The position numbers and the translations under genes are program-made. Below are positions 13,536 through 21,200 of a stretch of DNA of 29,793 bases, piece after piece (the first letter of the stretch is position 1; the number at the start of each line of letters is the position of its first letter). This DNA comes from Methanoregula sp. GTDB lineage: Archaea > Halobacteriota > Methanomicrobia > Methanomicrobiales > Methanospirillaceae. The stretch spans positions 1-29,793 of the forward strand of contig JAURZP010000146.1 in the NCBI GenBank assembly GCA_030653335.1. The letters are read 5' to 3'. The notes below the pieces were generated by a model, which did not search any database, was not told the DNA's origin, and worked only from the letters and a program-made list of their open reading frames with translations.

Positions 13536-15109
13536 GGCATCTCCTTAACCATATATGGTCCCGCACGTTCATAGCCCTGCCTCCGGTAATACGGGCGCAC
13601 ACCCATACCGCTCATGACAGCGAGGCGGGAGAATCCGGCCTCTGTTGTAATCTCTTCTGCCCGTGCCAGCAGTACCCGCCCGTAATTCCGGTGCTGCCAT
13701 TCCTCCGGTTCCGCATCCCTGCCTACAGGTACAAGACTGCCGTACACATGCAGTTCACGCATCAGGGCGGCATTCTCCAGTTCGGGACGGTAAACCATTG
13801 AAGGGAAGCGCAGACGCGTAAACCCGATAAGCGAATCATTGGAGACAGCGGAGATGAAATGCTCTGTCCCGCCGCAGCACTCGTACTGCTTCATCCGGAT
13901 CTCTGGTTCAGCTAATGATGGGAGTCTTCCAATCTCCCGGCAGCGGATGCAGCGGCATTTTCTTCCCGTAGATTTCAGCCGGTTCTGGGCGAGCTGCCGG
14001 AAGTTTGAATGTCTGGATCCGGCTACGATCAGTTTGGCCGGAATGTCGCGCTGGATCCGCTGGAGCCGGACAAATTCGGGGATTTGGGATTTTGCATATG
14101 CAATGAGCTCGATCAGTTCATCTTCCGGATACGGGGCATAGATCCCCTGCTCCCAATGCTTCTCGATCTCTGAGCCCGGCGTGACAAGCGTGGGATAGAT
14201 CTTGAGGAAATCCGGCATGAACCGTGGATCGGAAAATATTGTATCGAACATTTTTTTGTCGGAGTCGATGGTTGATGCGGGAAGATTGGGCATCATGTGG
14301 AACCCGACTTTAAGCCCGGCATCGCGGAGCAGGGTGTTTGCCGCTACGGTGTCATCCACCGTGCACCCGCGCCGGTTGTAGGAAAGAATCGCATCGTCAA
14401 CATGCTGAACGCCGAGTTCCACTTTTGTTACGCCAAGATTAAGCATCCGGTCAATATGCTCGCGCCGGCACCAGTCCGGCCGGGTCTCAAACGTGATCGC
14501 AACACAGCGAACCGCAGACCGTTCGTTAGCATTCTCAACGGATACAACATCGGGTGGTTCTTGTGCCGGAGTGCCCCCCGGATAGGTGTTCATCGACTCG
14601 ATGCAGCGCGCGACACACTGCTCCTGGTACTCGGGAGTGCGGGCAGTCATGGTTCCACCCATCACAATCAGTTCCACTTTGTCCACACGGTGCCCGAGAA
14701 GTTCGAACTGTTCGAGCCGGGCGTGCACCTGCATAAACGGATCATAGTTGTGTTCGCGTGCCCGGAGTGCTGCCGGTTCTTCTCCTGTGTAACTCTGGGG
14801 GGACTGGTACGGGTGCTCAGGCCCTCCGGGGCAGGGCAGGCATTTGCCGTGAGGACAGGGTGCCGGGGATGTCATCACTGCAACGGGCGCAACTCCCGAG
14901 AGGGTGCGGGAGGGTTTAACGAGCAGGATCTTCCGGAGAGTCTTCTTCTCCTCCGGTAATGCGGCGGCAAGAATCGCAGAGTTTTTTGGCACGGCTGATA
15001 GCCGGTACTTCTTGCAGATGTCGATCTTTACTGCAACGATCGCATCATCACCGGGCGGTAAGGTGAGGATGCGGGAGATCATCTCCCGGAATGCCAGCGC
15101 CTCATCCAT
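13532..15109 (-). CDS. elp3: Elp3: tRNA U34 carboxymethylation enzyme (radical SAM + acetyltransferase)
   Basis: 525 residues. Archaeal Elp3 acts alone to make cm5U at the wobble position of tRNAs from acetyl-CoA and SAM. The radical-SAM domain (~75-370) carries the cluster motif CPHGKCLPCPGG (C85, C90, C93). It also has YTGEEPAALRAREHNYDP, IVMGGTMTARTPEYQEQ, and ITFETRPDW with VELGVQHVDD. A zinc-type RKCRCIRCRE segment follows near 390. The C-terminal GNAT domain (~400-525) ends with the acetyl-CoA motif MSGMGVRPYYRRQGYERAGPYM. The short C-x4-C-x2-C cluster spacing is the form expected in methanogens. The start MDEALAFREMISRI fits the family's N-terminus. It is 5 bases from the UPF0058 gene. 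Confidence 0.95.
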   Translation of the reverse strand: MDEALAFREMISRILTLPPGDDAIVAVKIDICKKYRLSAVPKNSAILAAALPEEKKTLRKILLVKPSRTLSGVAPVAVMTSPAPCPHGKCLPCPGGPEHPYQSPQSYTGEEPAALRAREHNYDPFMQVHARLEQFELLGHRVDKVELIVMGGTMTARTPEYQEQCVARCIESMNTYPGGTPAQEPPDVVSVENANERSAVRCVAITFETRPDWCRREHIDRMLNLGVTKVELGVQHVDDAILSYNRRGCTVDDTVAANTLLRDAGLKVGFHMMPNLPASTIDSDKKMFDTIFSDPRFMPDFLKIYPTLVTPGSEIEKHWEQGIYAPYPEDELIELIAYAKSQIPEFVRLQRIQRDIPAKLIVAGSRHSNFRQLAQNRLKSTGRKCRCIRCREIGRLPSLAEPEIRMKQYECCGGTEHFISAVSNDSLIGFTRLRFPSMVYRPELENAALMRELHVYGSLVPVGRDAEPEEWQHRNYGRVLLARAEEITTEAGFSRLAVMSGMGVRPYYRRQGYERAGPYMVKEMP

Positions 15110-15114
15110 AAGAT

Positions 15115-15381
15115 TTAATGTTCTGCTGCAATTTTTTGCGATGCAGCCTCTGAAGAATAGTTCAACACCGGCAACGGTTTGCCGTGGATATGGGAAACAA
15201 TCTCATCTCCCAGCGTGAGGAGAGCATCTTTGTGGGCTTTTTTGTCTTTATGAATATGAACAGGAGAGATTTCCAGCGAGGCATAACGTTCGGTCTGGAT
15301 TTCCTCGTTGGTGACGCCTTCGTAATACTTCTTGATGTGAATCATCAGCATATGTAAATGTAGCAATTCTTCTTTTTGCAC
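15115..15381 (-). CDS. UPF0058 family protein
   Basis: 88-residue archaeal protein of unknown function. The family-typical opening QKEELLHLHMLMIHIKKYYE starts from a GTG codon preceded by GGAGAAGGTGAT, a good Shine-Dalgarno. The rest (ISPVHIHKDKKAHKDALLTL, GDEIVSHIH) is His-rich and helical, as in other members. It is the probable first gene of the elp3-priS-GINS cluster, since the preceding 52 bases separate it from a divergent gene and contain AT-rich promoter-like sequence. Confidence 0.88.
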   Translation of the reverse strand: MQKEELLHLHMLMIHIKKYYEGVTNEEIQTERYASLEISPVHIHKDKKAHKDALLTLGDEIVSHIHGKPLPVLNYSSEAASQKIAAEH

Positions 15382-15405
15382 ACTATCACCTTCTCCAGAA
15401 AGTTA

Positions 15406-15414
15406 GTATTTTTT
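15406..15414 (+). promoter_or_regulatory. TATA-like box for ADP-ribosylglycohydrolase gene
   Basis: Within the 52-base divergent gap, TATTTTTTA lies about 27 bases before the GTG at 15437. It would give a leaderless transcript, consistent with no visible Shine-Dalgarno. ACATATAG at 15422-15429 is a second candidate, but it would place the start of transcription inside the gene. Confidence 0.35.
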
Positions 15415-15436
15415 AGACTACACATATAGCTTTTTG

Positions 15437-16321
15437 GTGACATTTATATCAGGAAACCTGCGGCACGTAGGATCGCTAATTTCGCTCGCAATTGGGGATG
15501 CGATGGGTGCGCCATTGGAAGGATCTCTGCAATCTGAAGCGTGGGTGACAGAAATGCGTCCCGGTGGGCGCCATTTCCGGAAAAAGGGTGCGATCACAGA
15601 CGACACCCTGCAGGCCATTGCAGTTGCAGAATCGCTCGCTGCATGCAAGGGCTTCAACCAAAAAGACCTTATATTACGGTTATTTTCCGGGTACGAAAAA
15701 CGCCCGGAATGGTACGGTCCAACATCTTCATTATTCTTTGATCTGGTCAAAAGCGGGACCCTGCCGCACCAGGCTGCATGGCTTGTACACCAGCGCCGTG
15801 GCAGCAGCCGGACGAACGGGAGTGTGATGCGGGGTTTCCCGCTCGGGATCTTCTATGCAGCCCCGGAAGTATATGCGATGAGCATGGCCTGCTCGCGGCT
15901 CACGCACTATGATCCGGTTGGCGGCCACTGCTCCGCGTTCCTGAACACGATGGTGAGCGATATGGTCAGGGGGATATCCCGAAAGCGCGCATTTCGCCGG
16001 GCCCTCTCGCTCTGCACGAACCAAGAAGTGCATGCAGTGCTGGGAAATTATAAGACGCGCGACCCGGACCCGTCGCTGGACGCAGTGCTCTGCTCCCATG
16101 CGGCCCTGTCCTGCTTTATGAACGCCCGCACATTAGAAGGGGCGATACTCTCTGCGATCAATCTTGGGGGGGATGCAGACACGGTTGGTGCGTGTTGTGG
16201 TGCACTGGCGGGGGCCTACTGGGGGATGGATGCGATTCCAAAAAGGTGGTGTGCTGATTTGGAGAGTTATGATGAACTGATTCGGCTTGCGGATCAACTC
16301 TGGCAGTTCGCAGAACATTAA
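15437..16321 (+). CDS. ADP-ribosylglycohydrolase (DraG/ARH family)
   Basis: About 294 residues; removes ADP-ribose from proteins, nucleic acids or small molecules using a two-magnesium centre. Family motifs are all present: SLAIGDAMGAPLEG at the N-terminus, the metal motif ITDDT, the mid motif RTNGSVMRGFPLG, and the late metal motif NLGGDADTVGACCGALAGAYWG. Start codons TTG (15434) and GTG (15437) are both possible. GTG is preferred because a TATA-like box sits at the leaderless distance, and no ATG precedes the first motif. No dinitrogenase reductase ADP-ribosyltransferase or toxin partner is adjacent, so its substrate is unknown. It is monocistronic and converges on UPF0179 with only 7 bases between the stops. 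Confidence 0.9.
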   Translation: MTFISGNLRHVGSLISLAIGDAMGAPLEGSLQSEAWVTEMRPGGRHFRKKGAITDDTLQAIAVAESLAACKGFNQKDLILRLFSGYEKRPEWYGPTSSLFFDLVKSGTLPHQAAWLVHQRRGSSRTNGSVMRGFPLGIFYAAPEVYAMSMACSRLTHYDPVGGHCSAFLNTMVSDMVRGISRKRAFRRALSLCTNQEVHAVLGNYKTRDPDPSLDAVLCSHAALSCFMNARTLEGAILSAINLGGDADTVGACCGALAGAYWGMDAIPKRWCADLESYDELIRLADQLWQFAEH

Positions 16322-16328
16322 AAGGAGA

Positions 16329-16775
16329 TCACGCCGGCCTAATCTCGACAAGCTTCAGTGCCCGGCCCTTGTCACAGATATCAGGAGCATTGCCCAGCAC
16401 ATCAACAACGATATACTTCTCGCCCTCCGTTACACCATCCGGCCGGCAGAGCAGGAAACTCCGGCAATCGGATTTGTTGCAGGAGAGTTCGGGCTTGATC
16501 CTGGAGTTGATGATTGCCATATCGGCATTGATAAGCGCAGTGATGGTTGCCTCCATCACTTCGACTGCGGTTGCGCCGTTCAAGTGCACCGCACAATCAT
16601 GATGGGTGGTCCTGACCGTGACAATGCGGTACTTCCTTCCCTTCTGGAGATTGTGACACGCCTTTTTCACCTTGCAGGTATCGCATTCAGCCACTTCACC
16701 CTCATAGATGAACTCGACATTCGGCTTTGCGAGCACGGTTCCCATGAGCGTTACCTTCGTTTTTGTCTCTGTCAT
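16329..16775 (-). CDS. UPF0179 family protein (Cys-rich, probable metal or Fe-S binder)
   Basis: 148 residues of an archaeal family of unknown function. Cysteines cluster as ECDTCKVKKACHNLQKGRKY and CNKSDCRSFLLC, plus DICDKG near the end. The pattern suggests a metal or Fe-S centre (inference). It follows G1P dehydrogenase by 7 bases; that gene's last codons and stop supply the GGAG Shine-Dalgarno, so the two are co-transcribed. The pairing with the ether-lipid gene may be only positional. Confidence 0.88.
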   Translation of the reverse strand: MTETKTKVTLMGTVLAKPNVEFIYEGEVAECDTCKVKKACHNLQKGRKYRIVTVRTTHHDCAVHLNGATAVEVMEATITALINADMAIINSRIKPELSCNKSDCRSFLLCRPDGVTEGEKYIVVDVLGNAPDICDKGRALKLVEIRPA

Positions 16776-16782
16776 TAGCCAC

Positions 16783-17862
16783 TCACTCCTTGTAGAGCAT
16801 CTGCACGAGTTTTTCTGCGGACTCCCGTGTGAGACCCATATCGAATATTGTAAAGCGCTCGGGACGGATAGTCTTTGCCATTAATAATGCTTCGACTGCA
16901 ACCGAATCATCAATCCCGAGGTCTGCTGGCGTTGTCGGCGCACCGATATTCTTTAACGAAGTCCTGATCGCCAGCCAGTCGCCGCCATGCAGGTACATGG
17001 AAATAATCGTGCCAATCCCGCAGCTCTCACCATGCAGCGCCTTTCCCGGTGCAAGCTTATCGAGCGCGTGGGAGAACTTGTGCTCCCCACCACTTGCCGG
17101 GCGCGATGACCCGGCAATACTCATTGCAACCCCGCTTGACACGAGCGCTTTTATCACAATCCATGCGGACTGCTCCTGGTGAGGTTTGATAAGGTGAGCG
17201 TCTTTGACCAGAATCTCAGCAGTCATCTTCGAGAGCGTGATCGCATATTCGCTCATAGGCTCGCCTTTCACACGGTGGGCGAGCTCCCAGTCAAGGATTG
17301 CGGTGTAATTCGAGATCACATCCGCACATCCCGCGGCAAGCAGCCGGTGTGGGGCAGATGCAATGATTCCAGTGTCTGCAACAATTGCCATGGGTGGCTG
17401 CGCTTCTAACGAGGCATGCCCCTCGACTGTGGGTACGGATGCGCGGGCAGAGGCAATCCCATCATGGGATGCGGCAGTCGGGATGCTGATGAATGGGCGG
17501 TCGATATTGTATGACACGATCTTTGCGGTATCGATCACCCGCCCGCCGCCAACACCGATTAAGAAATCCACACCTGCCGCCGCACGCTCTGCGTCTTTGA
17601 TAATCGCGATATTGATCTCTTCTGCAAGGAAGGTGGCAACCTCGTAATCCTTGTCAAGAATCTGCTTAACCCGGCTACCGGCCAGTTTCATTGTGCTTTT
17701 CCCTGAGACCAGAAGCGCTGACGCACCCAGCTTGAGATCCTCGCAGACTGCCGGGAGCTGTCCGAGCACATCATGACCTATCACCACGTCTCTTGGAAGC
17801 TGCATCCACTTGGACTTGTCAAAGACTTTTGGTTTGAGTAATTTTATTGCATCTGCGCTCAT
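16783..17862 (-). CDS. egsA: sn-Glycerol-1-phosphate dehydrogenase
   Basis: 359 residues; NAD(P)H-dependent reduction of dihydroxyacetone phosphate to sn-glycerol-1-phosphate, the backbone-forming step of archaeal ether lipids. Visible motifs are FDKSKWMQLPRDVVIGH near the N-terminus, the dinucleotide loop GVGGGRVIDTAK, the SIPTAASHDGIAS segment, and zinc-ligand regions CADVISNYTAILDWELA and GGEHKFSHALD with late ALHGESCGIGT. The start at 17862 gives a slightly long N-terminus; an internal ATG at MQLPRD would be shorter but would lose the conserved FDKSKW. It is transcribed divergently from the DUF63 gene across only 12 bases. Confidence 0.96.
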   Translation of the reverse strand: MSADAIKLLKPKVFDKSKWMQLPRDVVIGHDVLGQLPAVCEDLKLGASALLVSGKSTMKLAGSRVKQILDKDYEVATFLAEEINIAIIKDAERAAAGVDFLIGVGGGRVIDTAKIVSYNIDRPFISIPTAASHDGIASARASVPTVEGHASLEAQPPMAIVADTGIIASAPHRLLAAGCADVISNYTAILDWELAHRVKGEPMSEYAITLSKMTAEILVKDAHLIKPHQEQSAWIVIKALVSSGVAMSIAGSSRPASGGEHKFSHALDKLAPGKALHGESCGIGTIISMYLHGGDWLAIRTSLKNIGAPTTPADLGIDDSVAVEALLMAKTIRPERFTIFDMGLTRESAEKLVQMLYKE

Positions 17863-17874
17863 TCTAGATCATGG

Positions 17875-18741
17875 ATGATTAGTGATTTCATACACAAATA
17901 TTACATTGATCCCATCCGGATGGGACAACCATATAATATCGTTGATACCCTCACTTATGCCATAATTCTTGTTATCGGGGTTTATCTGCTATACAGATGG
18001 ATGTCACAATCAACCTGGCTTTCTGATATCGGTTTTAAGATTGATGCCTCTTTTATCCTTGCCACTCTTCCATATGTCATACTCGGAGGTGTCCTGCGGG
18101 TTGTCCAGGACACCGGGATGTTAACAGGTGATTTCCAGTTCCTGCTCGTAACTCCGCTCATCTACTTTGTGCTCTTTTTTTTCACAATCGCGATGTTGTT
18201 TCTCTCACGGTACCTCACCCTGCAGGGACTGACCCAAAATTTCCTTACATTTTATGTGTTTGCCGGAATCATGGCAGTATTTGTCGTCTCCCTTGTGCTG
18301 TTGGCATGGGGCATTAATCACACCCATATCGACCTCTTCATCCTGGCTGTCATCCCCTTAATGGCACTCACCACCACAGTGCTGGTCTGGGCGTTTATGC
18401 GGTACGTGTTATCATGGGAGTACGTAACCGATCCGCTCTACATCACCCTCCTCTTTGGCCAGTTGTTAGACGCAAGCGCGACAAGTTATGGCATTGACCT
18501 GCACCCTTCAGTCCGGTATATTGAACAACACGTAGTTGGTTCCGGTCTCATAGACCTGACCGGGACCGCATTTGTGATGTTTCCCTTAAAACTGGTAGTC
18601 CTGTTCCCGGCAATTTATATTATGCAGCTCTACCGTAAAGAGGCAAACCCGGCATTCTGGCATCTTGTACTGCTCGCAATGATCGTTGTTGGATTTGCGC
18701 CGGGAATCCGTGACATGGTACGGATGGTCCTGTATGTCTAA
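17875..18741 (+). CDS. DUF63 family membrane protein
   Basis: 288 residues with about 7-8 hydrophobic helices and short loops. Its family hallmark is PYVILGGVLRVVQDTGML, following an N-terminal SDFIHKYYIDPI segment. Other conserved pieces are GQLLDASATSYGIDLHPSV and VKxxVLFPAIYIMQ-like helices. DUF63 is an archaeal family of unknown function, located in the membrane. The start ATG is 12 bases from the divergent G1P dehydrogenase start. Its stop overlaps the SpoIIM-like start by 8 bases, so the two are probably translated together. Confidence 0.87.
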   Translation: MISDFIHKYYIDPIRMGQPYNIVDTLTYAIILVIGVYLLYRWMSQSTWLSDIGFKIDASFILATLPYVILGGVLRVVQDTGMLTGDFQFLLVTPLIYFVLFFFTIAMLFLSRYLTLQGLTQNFLTFYVFAGIMAVFVVSLVLLAWGINHTHIDLFILAVIPLMALTTTVLVWAFMRYVLSWEYVTDPLYITLLFGQLLDASATSYGIDLHPSVRYIEQHVVGSGLIDLTGTAFVMFPLKLVVLFPAIYIMQLYRKEANPAFWHLVLLAMIVVGFAPGIRDMVRMVLYV

Positions 18742-19300
18742 ATCCCCGTTCACCAATGCGATCATCATCACCTTCCTTCTCTTTTTTGCAACGCTCACGA
18801 TCGGGTGGGTTGGCACCACGCACAACCCGGAGGTTGGAGAAAACTTAATGAAACTCTTTGAAAAAGAAGTAGCCGGCCAGATGAATGTGGACAACCCTCT
18901 TGATATGTGTATCAAGCTCTTTATCAACAACCTTGAGGCCTGCATCCTGCTCTTTTTAGGAGGAGCATCCTTTGGCATCCTGACGATCTTCATCATGAGT
19001 CTGAACGGGATTGTGATTGGCGCAATCATGGAGATCATACATAAGGATCATTCATGGGCATTCATTGGCGCTGCCCTCATCCCGCACGGCATCTTTGAGA
19101 TCCCGGCCTTCATCGTCGCAGGGGCTCTTGGGATCCTGCTCGCCCAGTCACTCACTTCTGAATGGTACGGTGGGGCGGATACTTCTGCAGAAGCAAAGAA
19201 ACTGGCCCGCATCTTCTTACTCTATGTCCTCCCACTCGTTTTTTTAGCCGCGTGTGTCGAGGCTTTTATTACGCCGGTAATCATACAATTAGTAGCTTAA
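18734..19300 (+). CDS. SpoIIM/DUF95-like membrane protein
   Basis: 188 residues beginning MSKSPFTNAIIITFLLFF; the frame is open 16 codons farther upstream, but those overlap DUF63 and lack family character. It has about five transmembrane helices. The SpoIIM/DUF95 signature is visible as FINNLEACILLFLGGASFGI, FIMSLNGIVIGAIM and ALIPHGIFEIPAFIVAGALG. In bacteria SpoIIM acts in engulfment during sporulation; archaeal relatives have no established role and are clearly not sporulation proteins. It lies in an operon with DUF63 and proS. Confidence 0.87.
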   Translation: MSKSPFTNAIIITFLLFFATLTIGWVGTTHNPEVGENLMKLFEKEVAGQMNVDNPLDMCIKLFINNLEACILLFLGGASFGILTIFIMSLNGIVIGAIMEIIHKDHSWAFIGAALIPHGIFEIPAFIVAGALGILLAQSLTSEWYGGADTSAEAKKLARIFLLYVLPLVFLAACVEAFITPVIIQLVA

Positions 19301-19328
19301 AGGTAGCTAAAAATTCAGGATCTGCATC

Positions 19329-20765
19329 ATGGACGACGACACCGGCACCCTGCCGCAAAAAGGGGATTTTTCTGCATGGTATAATGATATCCTGTGGCGG
19401 GCTGAGATCATGGATGTCCGCTACCCGGTCAAGGGACTGTATGTCTGGTATCCGTACGGATTTGCGATCCGCAAGCACGTGTACGCCCTGCTGCGCAATC
19501 TGCTCGACCGGGATCATGAAGAGACTCTCTTTCCACTGCTCATCCCAGAACAGGAGTTCATGAAAGAGGCCGAGCATATCAAGGGATTTGAAGACGAGGT
19601 CTACTGGGTTACGCATGGAGGCACGACCCCACTGGAGGTCAAGCTTGCACTCCGCCCGACAAGTGAGACTGCGATCTACCCGATGTATGCCCTCTGGCTC
19701 CGCTCGCATGCCGATCTCCCGATGAAATACTACCAGATCGTCAATACGTTCCGTTACGAGACCAAACAGACCCGCCCACTGATCCGTCTCCGCGAGATCA
19801 CCTCGTTCATGGAGTCGCATACCGTGCATGCAACCTGGGATGATGCAGAAGCACAGGTGGAGTACGAGCTCGCTCTCACCAGCGAGTTTTACAATGCCTT
19901 ATGCATTCCAATCATCATCTCAAAGCGTCCTGACTGGGACAAGTTCCCCGGCGCTGACTACACGATGGCAGTCGATTCGATCATGCCCAATGGAAAGACC
20001 CTCCAGATCGGCACCGTCCATCATCTCGGCGAGCACTTCTCTAAGACATTCTCCATCACCTTTGAGGACAAGAACGGTGAGCAGAAATTTGCCAGCCAGA
20101 CCTGCTATGGCATCTCGGAGCGGTGCATTGCCGCGCTCATCAGCATGCATGGCGATGACAAGGGACTCATCCTTCCCCCCATCGCAGCACCTGTGCAGGC
20201 AGTCATCGTCCCGATCACGATTGGAAAGCGCCACGCAGATGTGCTCGCAGCGGCAGAGAAACTCAAAAACGATCTGATCGCAGCCGGGTTCCGGGTGAAG
20301 ATCGATACCCGCGACATGCGCCCCGGTGCAAAGTATTACTGGTGGGAACTCCGTGGGGTCCCGCTCCGGCTTGAGCTCGGGCCGAGAGATTTAGACGCAG
20401 GCAAGGTCATGGCAGTCAAGCGAACCGGGGAAAAGACCCAGATCGAACTCGCGACCGTGACAGCAGAAGTCACAAGGGTGCTCGCAGAGATCACCGGAGC
20501 GATTCGCGCCCGGGCCGAAGAACATACGAATTCCCACCTCTGCACCGTTGCTTCCATGGACGCTCTGGACGCAGCGCTAAACGAGGGAAAAGTGGCCGTA
20601 GTCTCATGGTGTCAGCAGAAGGGATGTGGCGATGTAATCGAAGAGAAGACCAATGCAAGTATCCTTGGAACCAATGCACGGTCTCAGTATGTCTCTGCAA
20701 CGGAAGGAGCCTGCATTGTCTGCGGCAAACCGGGCAAGGCAACGCTTGTGGGCAGGACGTATTAA
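19329..20765 (+). CDS. proS: Prolyl-tRNA synthetase, archaeal/eukaryotic type
   Basis: 478 residues; charges tRNA-Pro. The class II core shows KGLYVWYPYGFAIRKHVY, the motif 2 region RPTSETAIYPMYALWL with NTFRYETKQTRPLIRLREI, and QIGTVHHLGEHFSKTF with YGISERCIAAL. The anticodon-binding domain follows (~285-390, PVQAVIVPITIGK, KIDTRDMRPGAKYYWWELRG). The C-terminal zinc-type domain (WCQQKGCG ... CIVCGKPG) ends in the tyrosine typical of this type (GRTY). There is no INS editing domain. AGGA lies 9 bases before the ATG; the gene follows the SpoIIM-like gene by 28 bases, so co-transcription is likely. Confidence 0.97.
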   Translation: MDDDTGTLPQKGDFSAWYNDILWRAEIMDVRYPVKGLYVWYPYGFAIRKHVYALLRNLLDRDHEETLFPLLIPEQEFMKEAEHIKGFEDEVYWVTHGGTTPLEVKLALRPTSETAIYPMYALWLRSHADLPMKYYQIVNTFRYETKQTRPLIRLREITSFMESHTVHATWDDAEAQVEYELALTSEFYNALCIPIIISKRPDWDKFPGADYTMAVDSIMPNGKTLQIGTVHHLGEHFSKTFSITFEDKNGEQKFASQTCYGISERCIAALISMHGDDKGLILPPIAAPVQAVIVPITIGKRHADVLAAAEKLKNDLIAAGFRVKIDTRDMRPGAKYYWWELRGVPLRLELGPRDLDAGKVMAVKRTGEKTQIELATVTAEVTRVLAEITGAIRARAEEHTNSHLCTVASMDALDAALNEGKVAVVSWCQQKGCGDVIEEKTNASILGTNARSQYVSATEGACIVCGKPGKATLVGRTY

Positions 20766-20822
20766 AGCAGCGGGCGACAGGATATGACGCTTTTATCACG
20801 CGGTGCTTCTGCCATAAACCGG

Positions 20823-20850
20823 TTTTTTCGAGGGGTTTTTTAGAATTTTT
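20823..20850 (+). terminator. Clustered T-tracts after proS
   Basis: Three T-runs of six, six and five bases follow the proS stop by about 58-85 bases. Repeated T-tracts are a common archaeal terminator form and probably end the DUF63-SpoIIM-proS transcript. Confidence 0.5.
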
Positions 20851-20859
20851 AGCATTTGA

Positions 20860-21120
20860 TGATCCGTTTCATTGTGTATCTCAGGATCCGGATAAAAACC
20901 CATTTTCCCCTCCCGACAACCCATAGGTCGTCTTCATTCCGATCGGCCTCCGGATAGCATCCATTAGCGTGCATTTTAAGCCATGTGTCTCGCCTCGTTT
21001 GCACGAAATCATACCAAAATGGGGATTGCCCCAATCCGTGTGACGGAATTCCCCTTTTTCTGCAACCTGATGCCGCTCCAGCCAGCCAAAGGCCATCATG
21101 GGGTGTGATCCCTCACGACG
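20860..21120. other. Gene-poor 435-base gap with a structured segment
   Basis: Bases 20766-21200 contain no gene I can defend. In 20849-21099 two minus-strand frames are open together for 60-70 codons, with His/Trp/Gly-rich, unfamily-like translations, which suggests constraint on the DNA or RNA rather than on protein. A perfect 6-bp hairpin with a 3-base loop (GGATTG-CCC-CAATCC, 21023-21037) overlaps a rival pairing: AAAATGGGGATT near 21017-21028 with AATTCCCCTTTTT near 21047-21059. The rival pairing ends in a T5 run. This could be a structured RNA, an attenuator-like element or a dispersed repeat. No known RNA family (RNase P, SRP) was recognised. Confidence 0.35.
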
Positions 21121-21139
21121 AAGGGCACTCCGGCAGAAA

Positions 21140-21150
21140 TTTTTTTAAAA
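21140..21150 (+). promoter_or_regulatory. TATA-like AT tract for the TMEM175-like gene
   Basis: TTTTTTTAAAA is centred about 56 bases before the ATG at 21201. It predicts a leader of about 30 bases that contains the CAGGA Shine-Dalgarno. Confidence 0.35.
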
Positions 21151-21200
21151 CAAAGGAATAATACCCGTATCTGCCTCACCTTTTACAGGAATCGTGCAAC

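Noticed and set aside
14297..14959. 220-codon + strand frame opposite elp3
   Set aside because: Antisense to conserved radical-SAM motifs, with no start signal or recognisable domain.
19281..19829. 182-codon minus-strand frame opposite proS
   Set aside because: Antisense to the class II synthetase core, with a typical GC-rich shadow composition.
20849..21099. Small minus-strand proteins of 61-72 residues
   Set aside because: Two frames are open at once, no ribosome site fits, and the composition is not protein-like. An RNA or DNA element explains the openness better.
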